From: Butyriboletus loyo
Lineage: Eukaryota > Basidiomycota > Agaricomycetes > Boletales > Boletaceae
DNA: 64,000 nucleotides
Reading direction: 5' to 3'
Assembly (NCBI GenBank): GCA_038093515.1
Contig: JBBPSI010000100.1
Span: 26,129-90,128, forward strand
The notes beneath the pieces are model-generated. The model saw nothing but the letters and a program-made list of their open reading frames with translations. It had not been told where the DNA came from and made no database searches. Below are positions 11,466-23,760 of this stretch, one piece after another. The stretch's first letter is position 1. Each line of letters begins with the position of its first letter. The position numbers and the translations under genes are program-made.

Positions 11466-12806
11466 TTACGTTCTGATAGGTATAGCCTTCTTACCCTGCT
11501 TGAACTTGGACTTGATCTCCTCCCCAAGAGGCTTCCCACTCCCCTCCTTGCGTCTCCAAAGCGAAAGCGTCTCTCCCTGGCGCACCAGGCTCAGCGGAAC
11601 TCCCTCTCCCTGCTCGCGCACCGCTTTCAATATCACTTTGAGCAAATTCTTCAACTTTCCCAGAGATCCCTCCATCATCTCCGCATACGGCTTCATCTCT
11701 TCGCTCTTGAGCGAAATCTTCTCGACAGGCTCAAAAATGCCTTTGTTGTGCTTGGCCATGTAGAGCCATGCCGTCTGCGATAGATACAGCTGGGGATAGA
11801 TCTCTTTCCAATTTGGTTCTCGGTGTATAGCCCTCGTCTTCACCTCGATCAAGTCGGACTGAGGGACGGGTGGACGAGATGGGGTGAGCTTGATGTCGAG
11901 ACCGGCAGGGGACTCTGGCTCGTTCGGCTTGGTTGGCTTCTCTGCTTTGCCCCCAAGACTCAGCGACGAGAACGACGCGAGGAGATCGTCATCATCAGTC
12001 TTTTGCTCCATACAGGCATCCGCCGTGAAACCGAGCAAAATATTCAAACTCCCAAATTTCTGCACAGCATTGTTCATCCAACACCTTCAGACATTCCGAG
12101 ATCATGATGCACGACTCACATAGGTGATGATGCGGTGATGGGCAAGCATCTTCTCGCACCCCGGTGGGACTTTGGTGGCAGCCTTGAGATACTCGTGGCC
12201 ATAGCCTGTATTCTGCCCGGAGCTCATGGCGTTCTCCTCCTGCCGCGTAAACAAGCACGTCTTGCCTACCAAATCGATGTCGATCCGAAAGTGCTCGTCG
12301 TTGCTCGCATTGTCAATGTAACGCAACAACTTTCGGAGTCCATTGCGATCGGTGACGAGATCAAGGTCCTTGTACGCAAAGTCGTCGTGCAAAGAATCAA
12401 TCGCAGCAAAGAGGGGCAACATGGGGGAGTGGTTACCCATCTTTGATGCGTTATGATGGATGAACTGGACACCCGCGTCGAGGGGTACTCGTTTCACGCC
12501 TTCGTTCGCCCAGATCCAGGGTGAACCTTGAAAGAAAAAAGATAAGATGTAGCTGATTACGTGTGCTGGGGGCTTACCTGGGACGACGATGGTAGGGACC
12601 GGCGCGTCGATCCATGAGTAGGACGCTACGGGTTTGATGTGACGCAGTCGAACGAGTTCCGAGGCGTGCGTGGCGTCGAATGACAACGTCGCCACACGTT
12701 CCCCGAGGTCCTTTAACACAAACGCTGCGCCTGTTTGGCGCGTGCGATAGTCTGTTGGCTTTCCCGTTCGTGGGCGCCATATCTCATTCTTTGTGTATGT
12801 TGCCAT
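11466..12806 (-). CDS. Conserved fungal protein of unknown function (family often labelled 'geranylgeranyl pyrophosphate synthetase')
   Basis: Three exons. The segments SYSWIDAPVPTIVVPGSPWI, DLDLVTDRNGLRKLLRYIDN, GYGHEYLKA, HHRIITYKFGSLNILLGFTA match a fungal family that I remember in ascomycete annotations under the name geranylgeranyl pyrophosphate synthetase. None of the Asp-rich prenyl-transferase motifs (DDxxD) is in a prenyl-synthase context, so that label is probably wrong. Introns: about 12526-12577 after VVPG, and about 12080-12120 between ITY and KFG. After residue 250 comes a Pro/Ser/Thr-rich linker, then a folded C-terminus (LYLSQTAWLYMAKHNKGIFE) ending KKAIPIRT. Biochemical role unknown. 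Confidence 0.75.
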
Positions 12807-13171
12807 CGCAGATGGGGGTGTGTTTTCAAAAGGCTTCTTTGGCGGGTTTGCCAGATCTTATAGTACCCTTTACGGACGGCGTAGATCATCATCGTGGGTG
12901 CGGTGAAAACGTACCGATCAATGTCCAATTAAGCCCCGAGACAAAGCGTGACACATGACAGTAACAAGTCACAAGCGCCTCTCACTACTTGGATAACATG
13001 TAAAAATGCATAAAAATGCATGGTGAAGGTCATGTTCGCCCACCAAATACATAAAAAGACACACATACCCTACAAAGATTCGATAAAGATAAGAGAACCT
13101 CTGGCGATCCACATGCATCCTCGCCAGCGAGTAGAACGTACAACGGCCATACGCAATAAAGAACAGAAACA
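12807..13171. other. Intergenic, promoter of 12806(-) gene and 3' side of ASE1
   Basis: No gene seen. Contains a short direct repeat (gcataaaaatgcat near 13005-13020) and AT-rich sequence just 3' of ASE1. Confidence 0.4.
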
Positions 13172-16128
13172 TCATTCCTCCTCCGTCGGTGGCATCCGTC
13201 GGAACACAGTATCCCCTGCACCACCCCTCACGCCGTCGACGCTCGGCCGTGGCCGGAAACTCTCCCGTTTGATCCGACTATCTTTCCCCAAGCTCGCCGC
13301 CCGCGTCACGCTCGACGTTACATACGATTTGGTCGAGCTCGCATGACGATACGAACTCGCACCGGAGCTCGTTACAGCCCGTGACGTCGTGCGCTGCATT
13401 GTCGATGGCACGCGACCCCATCCAAGCGAGGCGTATCCTTCCCCATGTCTCGACCTTGTCGTGACGTGCGAGCTGGGCACCGCTGCTGGAACAACCGGTT
13501 TCGGTAGTCCAGAAGCGGGCCCACTCGGTGTGCGGCCTTTTGCTGGGGATGAGCTCCGCATGGGCTTGGCACGACCGTCCGCGACCTTTTGTCGTTTGGT
13601 CGTGGTCTGAGACATAGATGACCCCGATCTCACTGCGGGCGTGACAGCTCCTGCAGGTGGGTTGTGCGTTTTGCCAGGGACATAGCCAGCTTTGTTGGCA
13701 TTACCAGTCGTGGGTTCTAGGCTGCGGCTACGGGTCAAAGGGCCGGTGGGCTTGCCCGCATTGAGTGCCTGCACTGAGTATTGTGATGTGACCGTCTTTT
13801 TCTTGTTCTCTTGTTCATTTGCAGATACATTCTCCATCAGAATCTGGAGCATGCTTTCTCCATGCACCAGCAAAGGGCGACCATTGGTCTGCTCCCACGC
13901 GGGCAGGGACGACAGGAGTTGTTGTTCCAACTGCATGTCGAGTCATTAAACAAGCAATGAACAATCGTGATCTATGAACGGACCTTTGGTTTCTCCTTGC
14001 CTACCCGCTTCCTCATCTTCTCTTCTCTCAACAGCCGGCCTGGATCTCGACTGCCTCCTCGGCCGAGGAGTCGCGTCTGGTCTCCAGCAGCCCGCTCCAA
14101 TTCCTTCTCCTCTTCACATATGTCGAAGTATTTCTTTATAGATGCCAACATGGGCGTCTTGAGTCTGACCTCCGCTTTGAGCCGCGCAATTTCGTGTTCG
14201 TGCTGGCTCAGCAGATCTTCCGTGTGTTCATCTGTGCGCGAAGCATAAACTCCATCCCGGTAGCAGAGTCTTCTGGGGGGTACTCACCATCCGCAAAAGC
14301 AGCAAAGTCTACACGCTCGACTTCTCCGGTCATCAATTCATTCCACAGCGATTCGATCTCAGACCGGGCATTCAAAATGAACTCTTCCATTCGTTCTCTC
14401 TTCAGGTCAATCATGCGCTCCAGCTCTTCCTCGTAGGCTTGGACAACCTGGGGAGTCGTCCCGCGGTTCGCCTGCAGACAAGATAGGTCAACGACTACCG
14501 AGACCCGAGCCTGTGTCACTCACTTCAACAAACGTGTCCATCGCCGCATCATCCACTCCCATTCTTCTCCAGAGTGATTCCAGTTGATCATACATCGCTT
14601 GAATATGACTCTCTTTCCGTTTCTTCATCTCCGTCAACTCAGAGCATCGCTGCTCTGCATACAACATCATCTTATGGGTCGGTTCGACCGCAAGCGAATT
14701 AAGAAGGGTAGTAGGAACGGGATCGGGTGTCGATGAGGAATCCAAAATTTGCAGAAAACGGGAAAATGCATGTTGAAATTCTCGCACAGTATCTGTACTG
14801 GGGTCGGATGGCGATGATGGGGTTGGAGAAACTGAGCGAAAGAGAAGCTTGGCGTCGGATCTACCTTGACACGAAGGCGTAGGTGTGCCGGTCGGTTCAA
14901 GAAAAGGATCTACACTCGGTGGTCGTTTGCTGCAGGCGGAGGATGAGCGGAGGAGTGTGTAGGCGGGAACTGCTAGTGTCGACGAAGAAGCGACAGGTAG
15001 GGTGTTATCAATTGCTGGTGGATCGATACCAAGTTCTGTGTGTAACCAATCAATCTGGAGGAACACGTCCCCGAGCACCGTGAGGCGCTTCGTCTAAATA
15101 AAGACGGTTTCAGTGAACATCGTTATCCCTGCCAAACACGGACTACGAAGCCGGGCAGACATGATGGTGGCCGCTATTGGATCACAGAGACGATGTTCGC
15201 CAGCCACTCAAATAATCGAGAACTCAATGCGTACGTGTTCCACGAGTACCGTGAAAATCAACATTCATAATGTGAATTATGATTGAAGAACTTGTCTCTG
15301 GGTTCCAAGCAGGATCGAGCATCCGTCATGCAAAGAATTACGGGACACCATCGTCACATTTTGCGCGGGGGTGCCCAACTCGGACGACGACCTGCTGTTC
15401 GTGCGCAGAGCCACCGCACGGAAACTATGAACACGAATACACGAAGATCAACTCACCATCTCGCCCTTGCCTCGTACCAGCTCCTTCTCCAGTTTGGAGA
15501 AGCGCTCGGGCATGACGTCCCGAAGGGCATTTGAATCATTCGGATCCTCCTCGACCGAAACCGTCGGTCGAAGAATATCCGCCGAGAAATAACTCGCCCC
15601 CAAACTCCGCGCAAGAGTATTCAATCGATTCGTCAACGTAGTCAACTGCTCCAACTTGGTGTGATAAACCTATTCCCCCCCCCCAAAAAAAAGGAACGTT
15701 GGCCAATCGTCGTCACCCTAAACACCGACATCGACAAGCATCCCATCCAATCTACGCACCTGTCGCAACCGTTCTTGATACTCCAACGCACGCGCATATC
15801 GTTGTGGTAACACCTTTTCCGACTTGATCTCCTGGAGCGATCCGGCGACTTTGGCGTTCGTACCCAGCGCGCGCGCGTAACGCGAACATCCGATCTCGAC
15901 CTCCTCGCATTTCGTCTCCCATTCTTCGACTTGTTTCTTGCGTACGTCGATTTGAGACTCTACCGCGCGAGTTAGGTTATGCTGTAGTTGCTCGAGTTCG
16001 TCTTCGAGCGCGGTGGCGGGGAGACCGAGTTGGGAATGTAGTTGTGGTAATAACTGTGTTTGTGCGTTCAAATGCGTGTGTAATGTCGAGAGAAGGGCGC
16101 TCAACGCGAGCGACGACGAGGAGGCCAT
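13172..16128 (-). CDS. ASE1: Ase1/PRC1/MAP65 microtubule-bundling protein
   Basis: Antiparallel microtubule crosslinker of the spindle midzone. Exon 1 starts MASSSSLALSALLSTLHTHL at 16128 (an in-frame ATG 5 codons upstream is less likely) and runs through coiled-coil sequence to LPQRYARALEYQERLRQV. Next exons give EQLTTLTNRLNTLARSLGAS, then LGDVFLQIDWLHTELGI, then the conserved spectrin-like region (RMEEFILNARSEIESLWNEL, VERVDFAAFADG), then a charged helix and a basic, Ser/Pro-rich tail (KRQKVADGRAKP) that would carry NLS and Cdk-type sites. TGA at 13172-13174. Introns are short; one (15661-15717) holds a C/A homopolymer run. All parts found in order, so the gene looks intact. Confidence 0.9.
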
Positions 16129-16172
16129 GAGTTGACGAGTCAAAATCGCGTCTTCACTTCGTGGTTTGCCAC

Positions 16173-16201
16173 CAAACCGCGTTCGGTTTGATCACGTGAT
16201 C
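16173..16201. promoter_or_regulatory. Two abutting palindromes upstream of ASE1
   Basis: CAAACCG-cgtt-CGGTTTG (16173-16190) is a perfect 7-bp inverted repeat, directly followed by the 12-bp palindrome GATCACGTGATC (16190-16201) with an E-box core CACGTG. They lie 45-73 bp upstream of the ASE1 ATG. E-boxes of this form bind bHLH factors in fungi; the binding factor here is unknown. Confidence 0.5.
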
Positions 16202-16358
16202 GTTGATATATCACCTGACTGAGGTGACATTAGAACGTGCACTGCCACAATTTCCCCTACAACAAGCTGCTCGAAATAACGGAATATTACATTGGTTATG
16301 CTACACATCGGCAAACACATCTGCAACAAATACAATATTAATGCCTTCGAGGCAAATA

Positions 16359-17636
16359 TCAACCCGATCCTTCTGCATTGATGGCTTTCGATTGTGCAGT
16401 AAAATTGGCGGACGAAATGGGACATCCTTTTCCCGCCCCATTCAAGTTCTGAATGGTGACTGCAGCAGCATTGAGACGAGCGCTCTGAGACGCAGTGCTG
16501 TTATCCGTCGGGAACGTAAGAAGCACAGAGGGGTTGGCCCGGATGTTCGCAGTAAGATTCTAGGATAGACCAAATCACCGTCAGGATGGATGGGGGGAGG
16601 AGGGGGGAGAACTCGGAAAACACGAATCTCACCGAGATGTAGTGTGCCTGGTCTGGTGGACACTGGCATGGAATGAGGATTGGTTTCCCATTTGTACCGT
16701 TTACAGCTCCATCACAATTTCCAGTACCTTCAAGACGCGCCTTGTGTTTTGGGATCTCGATAGAGAGCTAGCACACGTACCATCAGGGTTGATACCTGAC
16801 TGCCATCCCAGGGATGGCGAAAGAGCAGCAATTTGTGCATCTGTCGGGGTGGTAATATTGTTAGATGATAATGTCGTAGTTGTAGTGTTTGTAGTAGACG
16901 AGGGAGCGGGGGATGTAGGTGTGGATATCGGAGCCGATGTTTTAGCTGGAGCACTCGGAGTGACAGAGCAGTAACTAATGGTGCTCGCCTGACTAGCGCT
17001 CGTACTGAGGCCGGAAGTGGCTGGAACAGAAAGGGAGACTGTAGGCGTAGTGACGGAGGATGTAGTGTTCGATGTCTCCGCTTCGATAGCTTTATGCTGT
17101 GAAGAAAATGTGGTCGACGAGATGGGACATCCAACACCGGGACCTTCCAAGTTCTGTAAGGTGACGGCGGCAGCATTCAGGCGGGCAAGTTGAGAAGCAG
17201 TGCTATTGTCCGTCGGAAAGGTTAACTTGACAGTGGGATTCGTGGTAACGAAACCAGCTGCAACGTTTTTATTGAGAGCCTGCAAGAGCTTTCAGTATTA
17301 AAACCTGCACAGAAAGCATAAATTCCTTTGTGACGAACGGTGAGAAAGAATGTCGAGTTCGGGGGACATTGACAGGGCACCAGAATAGGTTTCCCGTTGG
17401 TACCGTTCACGGCGCCATCGCAATTTCCTGTGCCTAGAAGCGGGCAGACGATGTCTATCCAAGGTTGGTATGAGTGAGTGAGTTCACTGACCATCAGGGT
17501 TGATTCCAGCTTGCCACTCGAACGAGGGAACAAGAGCAAGATTTACATCTCTCTTGCGCTGAAGATTTGGATTCAATGGAAAGGATGCAACAGTGTAGCT
17601 CCAACATAAAATAGCGAGGGTCTTATAAAACAACAT
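16359..17636 (-). CDS. Secreted protein with two tandem copies of an agaricomycete Cys-containing domain
   Basis: Starts MLFYKTLAILCWSYTVASFP, a signal peptide, then a KR site. Two homologous units follow. Unit 1: FEWQAGINPDG/TGNCDGAVNGTNGKP/ILVPCQCPP ... LTFPTDNSTASQ ... AAAVTLQNLEGPGVGCP. Unit 2: LGWQSGINPDG/TGNCDGAVNGTNGKP/ILIPCQCPP ... LTFPTDNSTASQ ... AAAVTIQNLNGAGKGCP. They are joined by a Ser/Thr-rich linker of about 80 residues. Introns fall at the same two places in each unit (after NPDG and after CQCPP). TGA at 16359-16361. I know single-unit homologues in agaricomycetes, all of unknown function; the doubled form is unusual to me. Four conserved Cys per unit suggest two disulfides. 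Confidence 0.8.
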
Positions 17637-18378
17637 GACTTGACGTATTCAAAGTATACAATGGTGCTCCAGGCTGATACTGACGATATCAGTCATCGAA
17701 TGCCACTGAGTTCAAAAAGAGTGGATGGACAAGTCGCCAGCGACGTACGTGAAAGAAGTGGGTATCGAGGGATGTTCCAGGAGCTGATACGGCCGCTCTG
17801 CTTTTAAGGCATGGCCGCAGACCTCACTATTGTCTTCCCAAAGAGGGAGTCAGCACTTCAGCTTCGTGGGGTCGGCGGTACACGGATAAAGTTATGAATG
17901 GGAAAGCCTACCGATTCGTCGAATATCCTCAAGCTTGAGGTTACTGAGGGGAAAATTGAGCCAAGACGTACCCCGAGGCGGAAATGGCGGCAACAAGGAC
18001 ATTGAAATACAATGACGTCCTTGACAACTGGTGTAAGAGTGTATCTGTTCAAAAGCCCTGACAGGATTGTTGCGAAAACAGCATTAAGCTGCATGCACAG
18101 GACAAAGAGAACGGTTCGAGTGCGGAACCCGACTGCTTGTTCAAGTTACCATGCTCTTTTTGGCGAGCCTTATCTCCCATCACCACCTATCAGTGGAGAT
18201 TACATCGGACGAGTGATGTCGCCGACACTAGCGATAGCAAAGTTAGTTGAATAAGATACAGATCACAAACAGAAGTCACAGCATTACTATCGTACGCACG
18301 TCTCGCGGCTCGGATCCAACAAACATGTCCGAATTCTACCAACGCCCCACCACACCACGGATCATCGCCCTGATGCGA
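17637..18378. other. Intergenic, no gene seen
   Basis: Short unrelated frames only. Holds the promoter of the duplicated secreted protein (its start is at 17636) and the 3' side of the small protein gene. Confidence 0.4.
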
Positions 18379-18756
18379 TTACTTGTTGAGCTCCTCAGAC
18401 CTCTTCCTGAGCTCCTCTCGACTCTAGACAATTGAATGGATCATTCGAAAATCCAAGCGGAAACGAATGGAGCATGAGACTTGCCAGCGGCGCATCCAAC
18501 TTGCTCAACACGTCCTGGCTGGGAACATGAGGGCCCCGAGCACGGTGTGCTAAAACTGCCGGGTTGCTCGTCACTCCGGCTCCCGGGTTGACGAGATCCG
18601 CGGGGTTGTTGGACTTCTGTAGCGGCAAGTCAGTGATGGTGACGGTCTTGAACAAGAGATGTATCTGACCGCTGGGTGAGGCAAAATATTGAAATGCTGT
18701 TCCGCCTGCGGGAAGTCGGCGCCCCGAGAGGGATTTGTTTTGGATATTTCTGACAT
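18379..18756 (-). CDS. Small conserved-looking basidiomycete protein, unknown function
   Basis: Short acidic/basic soluble protein of about 90-100 residues. The middle reads KTVTITDLPLQKSNNPADLV and NPGAGVTSNPAVLAHRARGP, then SKLDAPL spliced through a GC-AG intron (18424-18484, donor gcaagt) to SREELRKRSEELNK and TAA at 18379. The N-terminus MSEISKTNPSRGADFPQAEQ is in another frame, and the only GT between them would leave a 23-nt intron, so the junction near 18655-18715 is unresolved: either an odd splice or a frameshift. Upstream, gatataagg near 18806 on the minus strand is TATA-like and supports a start at 18756. I do not recognise a domain. Confidence 0.55.
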
Positions 18757-19033
18757 GATGGTTGGGAGTAAGGGATGGAGAATATCAAAGGACCCCTTAT
18801 ATCAAGTCCCGTGTGCTGCGCCCTCGGATGACGTCATTCTCTTCCTAGTACCGCGTTTATTCATGCCTAGCACATCCAATACTCTACAGCAACAAAAATC
18901 GGCATCCGTACACGAGGACTTGAGGATTTACAAGTTAGAAACAACATTCCATATTGCGGTTAAGCTCCATGGTAGGAAATATTTGAATAGAAAGACGAGA
19001 CAATCGCCGACATGGGCAGGTAAAACAACGAGT
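18757..19033. other. Intergenic, no gene seen
   Basis: Promoter region of the small gene ending at 18756 and 3' flank of calmodulin. Confidence 0.4.
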
Positions 19034-19895
<862 letters not shown>

Positions 19896-20152
19896 TTTCT
19901 AGAAAAACGTCAAACAGGGTGTTCGTTAGCAAAGGCTATGGTCGTAGTTGGGAGGTAGCTGTCGATAGAGAGTAGGGGTTGGGCAAGCTTGTAAGCCCGG
20001 GGGTATATCATCTCGGCAATCGCCATAGCCAAATCAGGTGACCCCCCCAACCCAGGGCAGTCAGACATAGGCGATCTCAAATTGGGTGCCGAGCTACAGG
20101 GTTCGCATGATCAGTCCTTGATTATAAGTTGTGTAAATCCATGAATTTATAT

Positions 20153-21762
20153 CTAATCCCACTCGTCGTCGTCGTCGTCCTCATCATCGCTCTCACCAAG
20201 CTTCTTGCTTCTTTGCATCAGAGCCGCGGCGAGGGCGGCGGTCAAGTCTCCGCCTCCGCCCGTGCCGTTGCTATTGCCGGATTCCTCCGCAGGGGGAGGT
20301 GGCGGTGGCAGGGTTGATGACGGAGCTGGTGTCTTGCGTAAATTGCCCACGCTCTGTCCACGAATCGATGCTAATAGATCAGCACGGTCAGGCTGTGGAG
20401 GAGGCATAGACGCAGTCACTCCAGCCGGTGGTGGTGGCGGTGGTGGTGGAGGGGGAGGGGGAGGAGGGGGAAGAGGGGAAGAGCCTTCTTGAACTGGAGG
20501 AGGTGGAGGGGGTCCGCCAACTCTCAGGGCTGGTGCTAGTGGAGGGGGCAGGGGCGGGGGCGGGGGCGGTGTACCGATCCGAGGACGCGCTGGAGGAAGA
20601 GGTGCTGGTGCTGGTGGAGGTGCTGGTGGAGGTGGTGAGGGAGCCGGGCGGACGATCGGGGGTGGCAGCGGGGGAGCAGGTGGCGAGTTCACTGGTCGAG
20701 AAGGTGGTGAGTTCATTGGTCGAGAAGGCGGCGAGTTCACCGGTCGGGAAGGTGGAGGAGGCGAAACGTCGGGTCTCAATGGAGGTAGAGGAGGTGCGGG
20801 CGGATGGGTGGGAGCCACATACATGCGCCGTGGAGGCGGTGGAGGAATCACACAAGGGCATGGTTGTTGCCTCGGAGGGGCCCGTGGAGGTGAGGGCACC
20901 AAGTCTCCGTTGGTCGAAGTGACACTATTTGAAGCGATATGGGAACCACGCCGAGGAGCTGGTGGTGGCGGTGGTTTCTTCTTAGGCGCCGCTGCCGGTA
21001 CATTGACACTCTGCTGTGCATTGCGGACAAAGTCCTGGATAAATTCTCTGTTCTCCTCAATGACAACCGCGGTGACTCCATGAGCCTGGAGACCTTGAAC
21101 GAGTGACAACCACGACTCGTCGACATTGTTGCTAGTGAATCCCTTCTCCTCGTCGTACCCGACATGTGCAACATGCTTGAACGACCCTTGCGTCGGCGCT
21201 GAGATTGTTGACTTGTCGATTTTCCCCCCTTTCTTGACCTTCTTCGGCTCCGAAGAAACCTTGGTCGCTAACAAGCAACATGAGCATACCGGTGCTTGCG
21301 GCAGGGCCATTCTCGCGTACCTTTCTCCGCTTTACGAGTGGTGACTTTCTTGTGGAACAGAGTTGCGTCTTTCTCTTCGGCAAACACTACGCCGATCATG
21401 CACTCCTAAAAAGTGTGTGTTCAAGCTATCACGTCCCAATCAGACGACAAACTCACATCACCAGCAAAGGAATGGAAGAATGGCCGGTCCTTGTGGTACT
21501 CGAATTGATCGTAAAGCTCATACCGCCATATGACGCCCCGCGTGCCTGTGAAATCGACCAACTGCAAGACGAACGCGCCTTTGGACTTGTCATATGTGAA
21601 TGCGAGTGCGCCCTGCAGTCCGCCGTACGACCATTTGTCACGCTGCGGATGCGCAAAGTAGATGCGTGCAGGCACAGCAGCAAAGATCTTGTTGAACGGG
21701 AGCGGAACAGCGGAGGTGACTTTTGCCTTCTCTTCCTGAGTTAGTGATTTGGCCAAAGGCAT
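20153..21762 (-). CDS. LAS17: WASP homologue (Las17/Wsp1), Arp2/3 activator
   Basis: Actin nucleation-promoting factor of endocytic patches. N-terminal WH1/EVH1 domain (IFAAVPARIYFAHPQRDKWS, GALAFTYD, LVDFTGTRGVIWRYELYDQF) spliced at GD/ECMIGVVFAEEKDATLFHKK. After a basic stretch comes a CRIB-like segment (ISAPTQGSFKHVAHVGYDEE), then a very long proline-rich region with a run of PPSRPVNS-type 8-residue repeats and a 16-proline tract, one WH2 (RADLLASIRGQSVGNLRK) and an acidic C-terminus ending DDDDDEWD with the terminal Trp that contacts Arp2/3. Two introns near the 5' part. The order WH1-CRIB-Pro-WH2-CA is complete. A 164-codon plus frame over it is a shadow. Confidence 0.95.
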
Positions 21763-22217
21763 TTCAGCGGAAGGCCGAGAAGACTACAAGAGTTAAGCCG
21801 CAAGCGTCAAGGGGGCTACGGACTTCCGGATTGGTGGCGTGGGAAGATCATCAGTCCGAACTGAAAAGTCATCACCAAAGCATTGAAATGTTTGTCTACG
21901 CACCACCACCTCTGTGCCCGCCTCCGTCCCCACTCAGTTTATTAGAGAATTCTGTCTGATCGGGATACGACCGAACATGTCCACTTTTCGCTGGGACTAG
22001 TTAGCGCTTTAGCACTGACAGCCGACTGCAACATGCTGCCAGGCTATATAGTCCGGGGTCATCATTCCCAGCGCCCCGAATTTCGTTTGTGTTCCTCCTA
22101 GGAATTTGCCAAAACAAAGCTATGAACACCTGGATCCTGCTTCATCCTCAGCCGCAAGCTTCATCTCCTGCATGTACTGACTCCAGATTTTACAGCTCCA
22201 TTGAGACAATGTGTTTG
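21763..22217. other. Intergenic, no gene seen
   Basis: WASP promoter side and 3' flank of UBR7. No family motif or conserved element recognised. Confidence 0.4.
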
Positions 22218-23760
22218 CTAATTAATTTGATGTCTTTTCTCCTTGAACGCCTCAAAGAACTGTGTCACATCTGCTTCTTCCACAACCTTCCCTTGCTGGG
22301 CAAAGGGCCGCAAGTATTCTAATAGGTGGTCACTAGGGACGGGTGCGCCATCAGAGAATAGACGAGAGCAATTGCAACAAGTCGTACCGCATGTCGTTGA
22401 AAGCATGGATACCGTCGAGAGCACGATCGCGAGGCAACCGCTCTAGAGCTCTTGTTCCAAGTTCTTCGAAAGAGAGGCCTGATACACAGTCAGTGCGAAT
22501 TCGGCGTTGGAACGAGGACATGATCATGCCTGAGTCGGGATCCTCCGGCGGTTCATACGTGTCCTCTTCATCGAGTAAATATGGATGCGCCAACAACGAC
22601 GGTAGACACTGCAGGAATATCCTTTCATTTCAGATGAATCGAAACAAAATTGCGACACTGACACGTTCGCATCGACACCAACGTTGACGGAAGCCTTCGG
22701 TCAGAAATATATCACCCGTGCCATGGAATGTTGAATCTTCGGACCCAGACGCCTGGTTATCGAAGATGGCTTGTACGACATGGTTGACAGCAGGTGCCAA
22801 ACAGGGTGAAGACGCCGAGGTCCTTGCTCTCTTCGGTTCAGGCTGGTCGTCCTGGGAGGAGGAATGCGAACGCGGCCGTTTGATTGTGACGGGTTGGGGA
22901 TCTTCAGCATCCAGTAGGGGTTCATCGAAGCACTCCTGTAATTCTCCTGGAGGGTCCCCTTCGAGTCTTCGCCAAGAGCCTCGTTGCCCGTCGCGTACTA
23001 CCATGATGACGCCCTTGGTTCCTGCGTATCGACGGAGGATGGATACTTTACTCACGCATGCGGCACACACGAACGAATCGTAGTCATCAGCAGATACCAA
23101 GGGAGGGGGTAGACCAGAGGATACATCCGAACGGTCGTCCTCGTGTGTAGTCGCGTCATTGATGTCAGGCAAGTCTGGGGAGGGCTCGCGCGACGGCGGT
23201 CGTTCGCGCAGGTTGAGACATGATTCATGAAACCAGTCCTGCATAGGAAGAGGTCAGCAAGATAACGACGACTGGGTAAAGAAGGACACAACCTCACACG
23301 TCAGACACTGGATCATCGTCTCTGGCTCCGTCTCGGGGTCATACGGTCTCGCACATCGACAGAACAGGCCACGAAAGTTTTGTCCATATTGATTCGCGCT
23401 ATTTTCCACCTCCGGATTCTTGTGCAGGGTGCAGGGGTGAGGAATGGCAGCGGTAGGACAATCGCAGCGGAAATGACGTTTCGGGAAGAGTTCGACTTGT
23501 TCGTGGTCGGTGTGGCAAGCGATAGAGCAGGAGGAGCATACTCCACGTGGGGTGGCACACGTCAGGCAGAAATAGATGGCCTGTTTGATGGGCCCCATGC
23601 TGAATGTACAGCAGGAGAACTCGTGAGGCAAGGCGAGCGCGGCCTCGCGAAGTAATGCATCCTGAGAAGCGATTAGATCGGTGAGGGAACTCGGTGCAGG
23701 CGACATCGAAAGTTTGGACAGTCCGAACACGGTAGAACGACGCGACGTTGGAGTTGGCAT
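22218..23760 (-). CDS. UBR7: UBR7/Mlo2-type protein with UBR box and PHD finger
   Basis: Putative E3 ubiquitin ligase of the UBR7 group (S. pombe Mlo2). Start MPTPTSRRSTVFGLSKLSMS. UBR box at about residues 50-115 (CCTFSMGPIKQAIYFCLTC, GVCSSCSIACHTDHEQVELF, KRHFRCDCP). Then FRGLFCRCARPYDPETEP and IQCLTCEDWFHESCL, a PHD-type zinc finger split by an intron near 23240-23290. A Ser/Pro/acidic linker with KRPRSHSSSQDDQPEPKRAR (nuclear-like signal) follows, and a C-terminal part (CLPSLLAHPYLLDEEDTYEP, EYLRPFAQQGKVVEEADVTQ, FFEAFKEKRHQIN) typical of the family. Four or more short introns. It is transcribed divergently from the 24-30 kb enzyme cluster. Confidence 0.92.

Noticed and set aside
20428..20922. 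164-codon plus frame rich in Glu and Val
   Set aside because: Shadow of the proline codons of WASP on the other strand.
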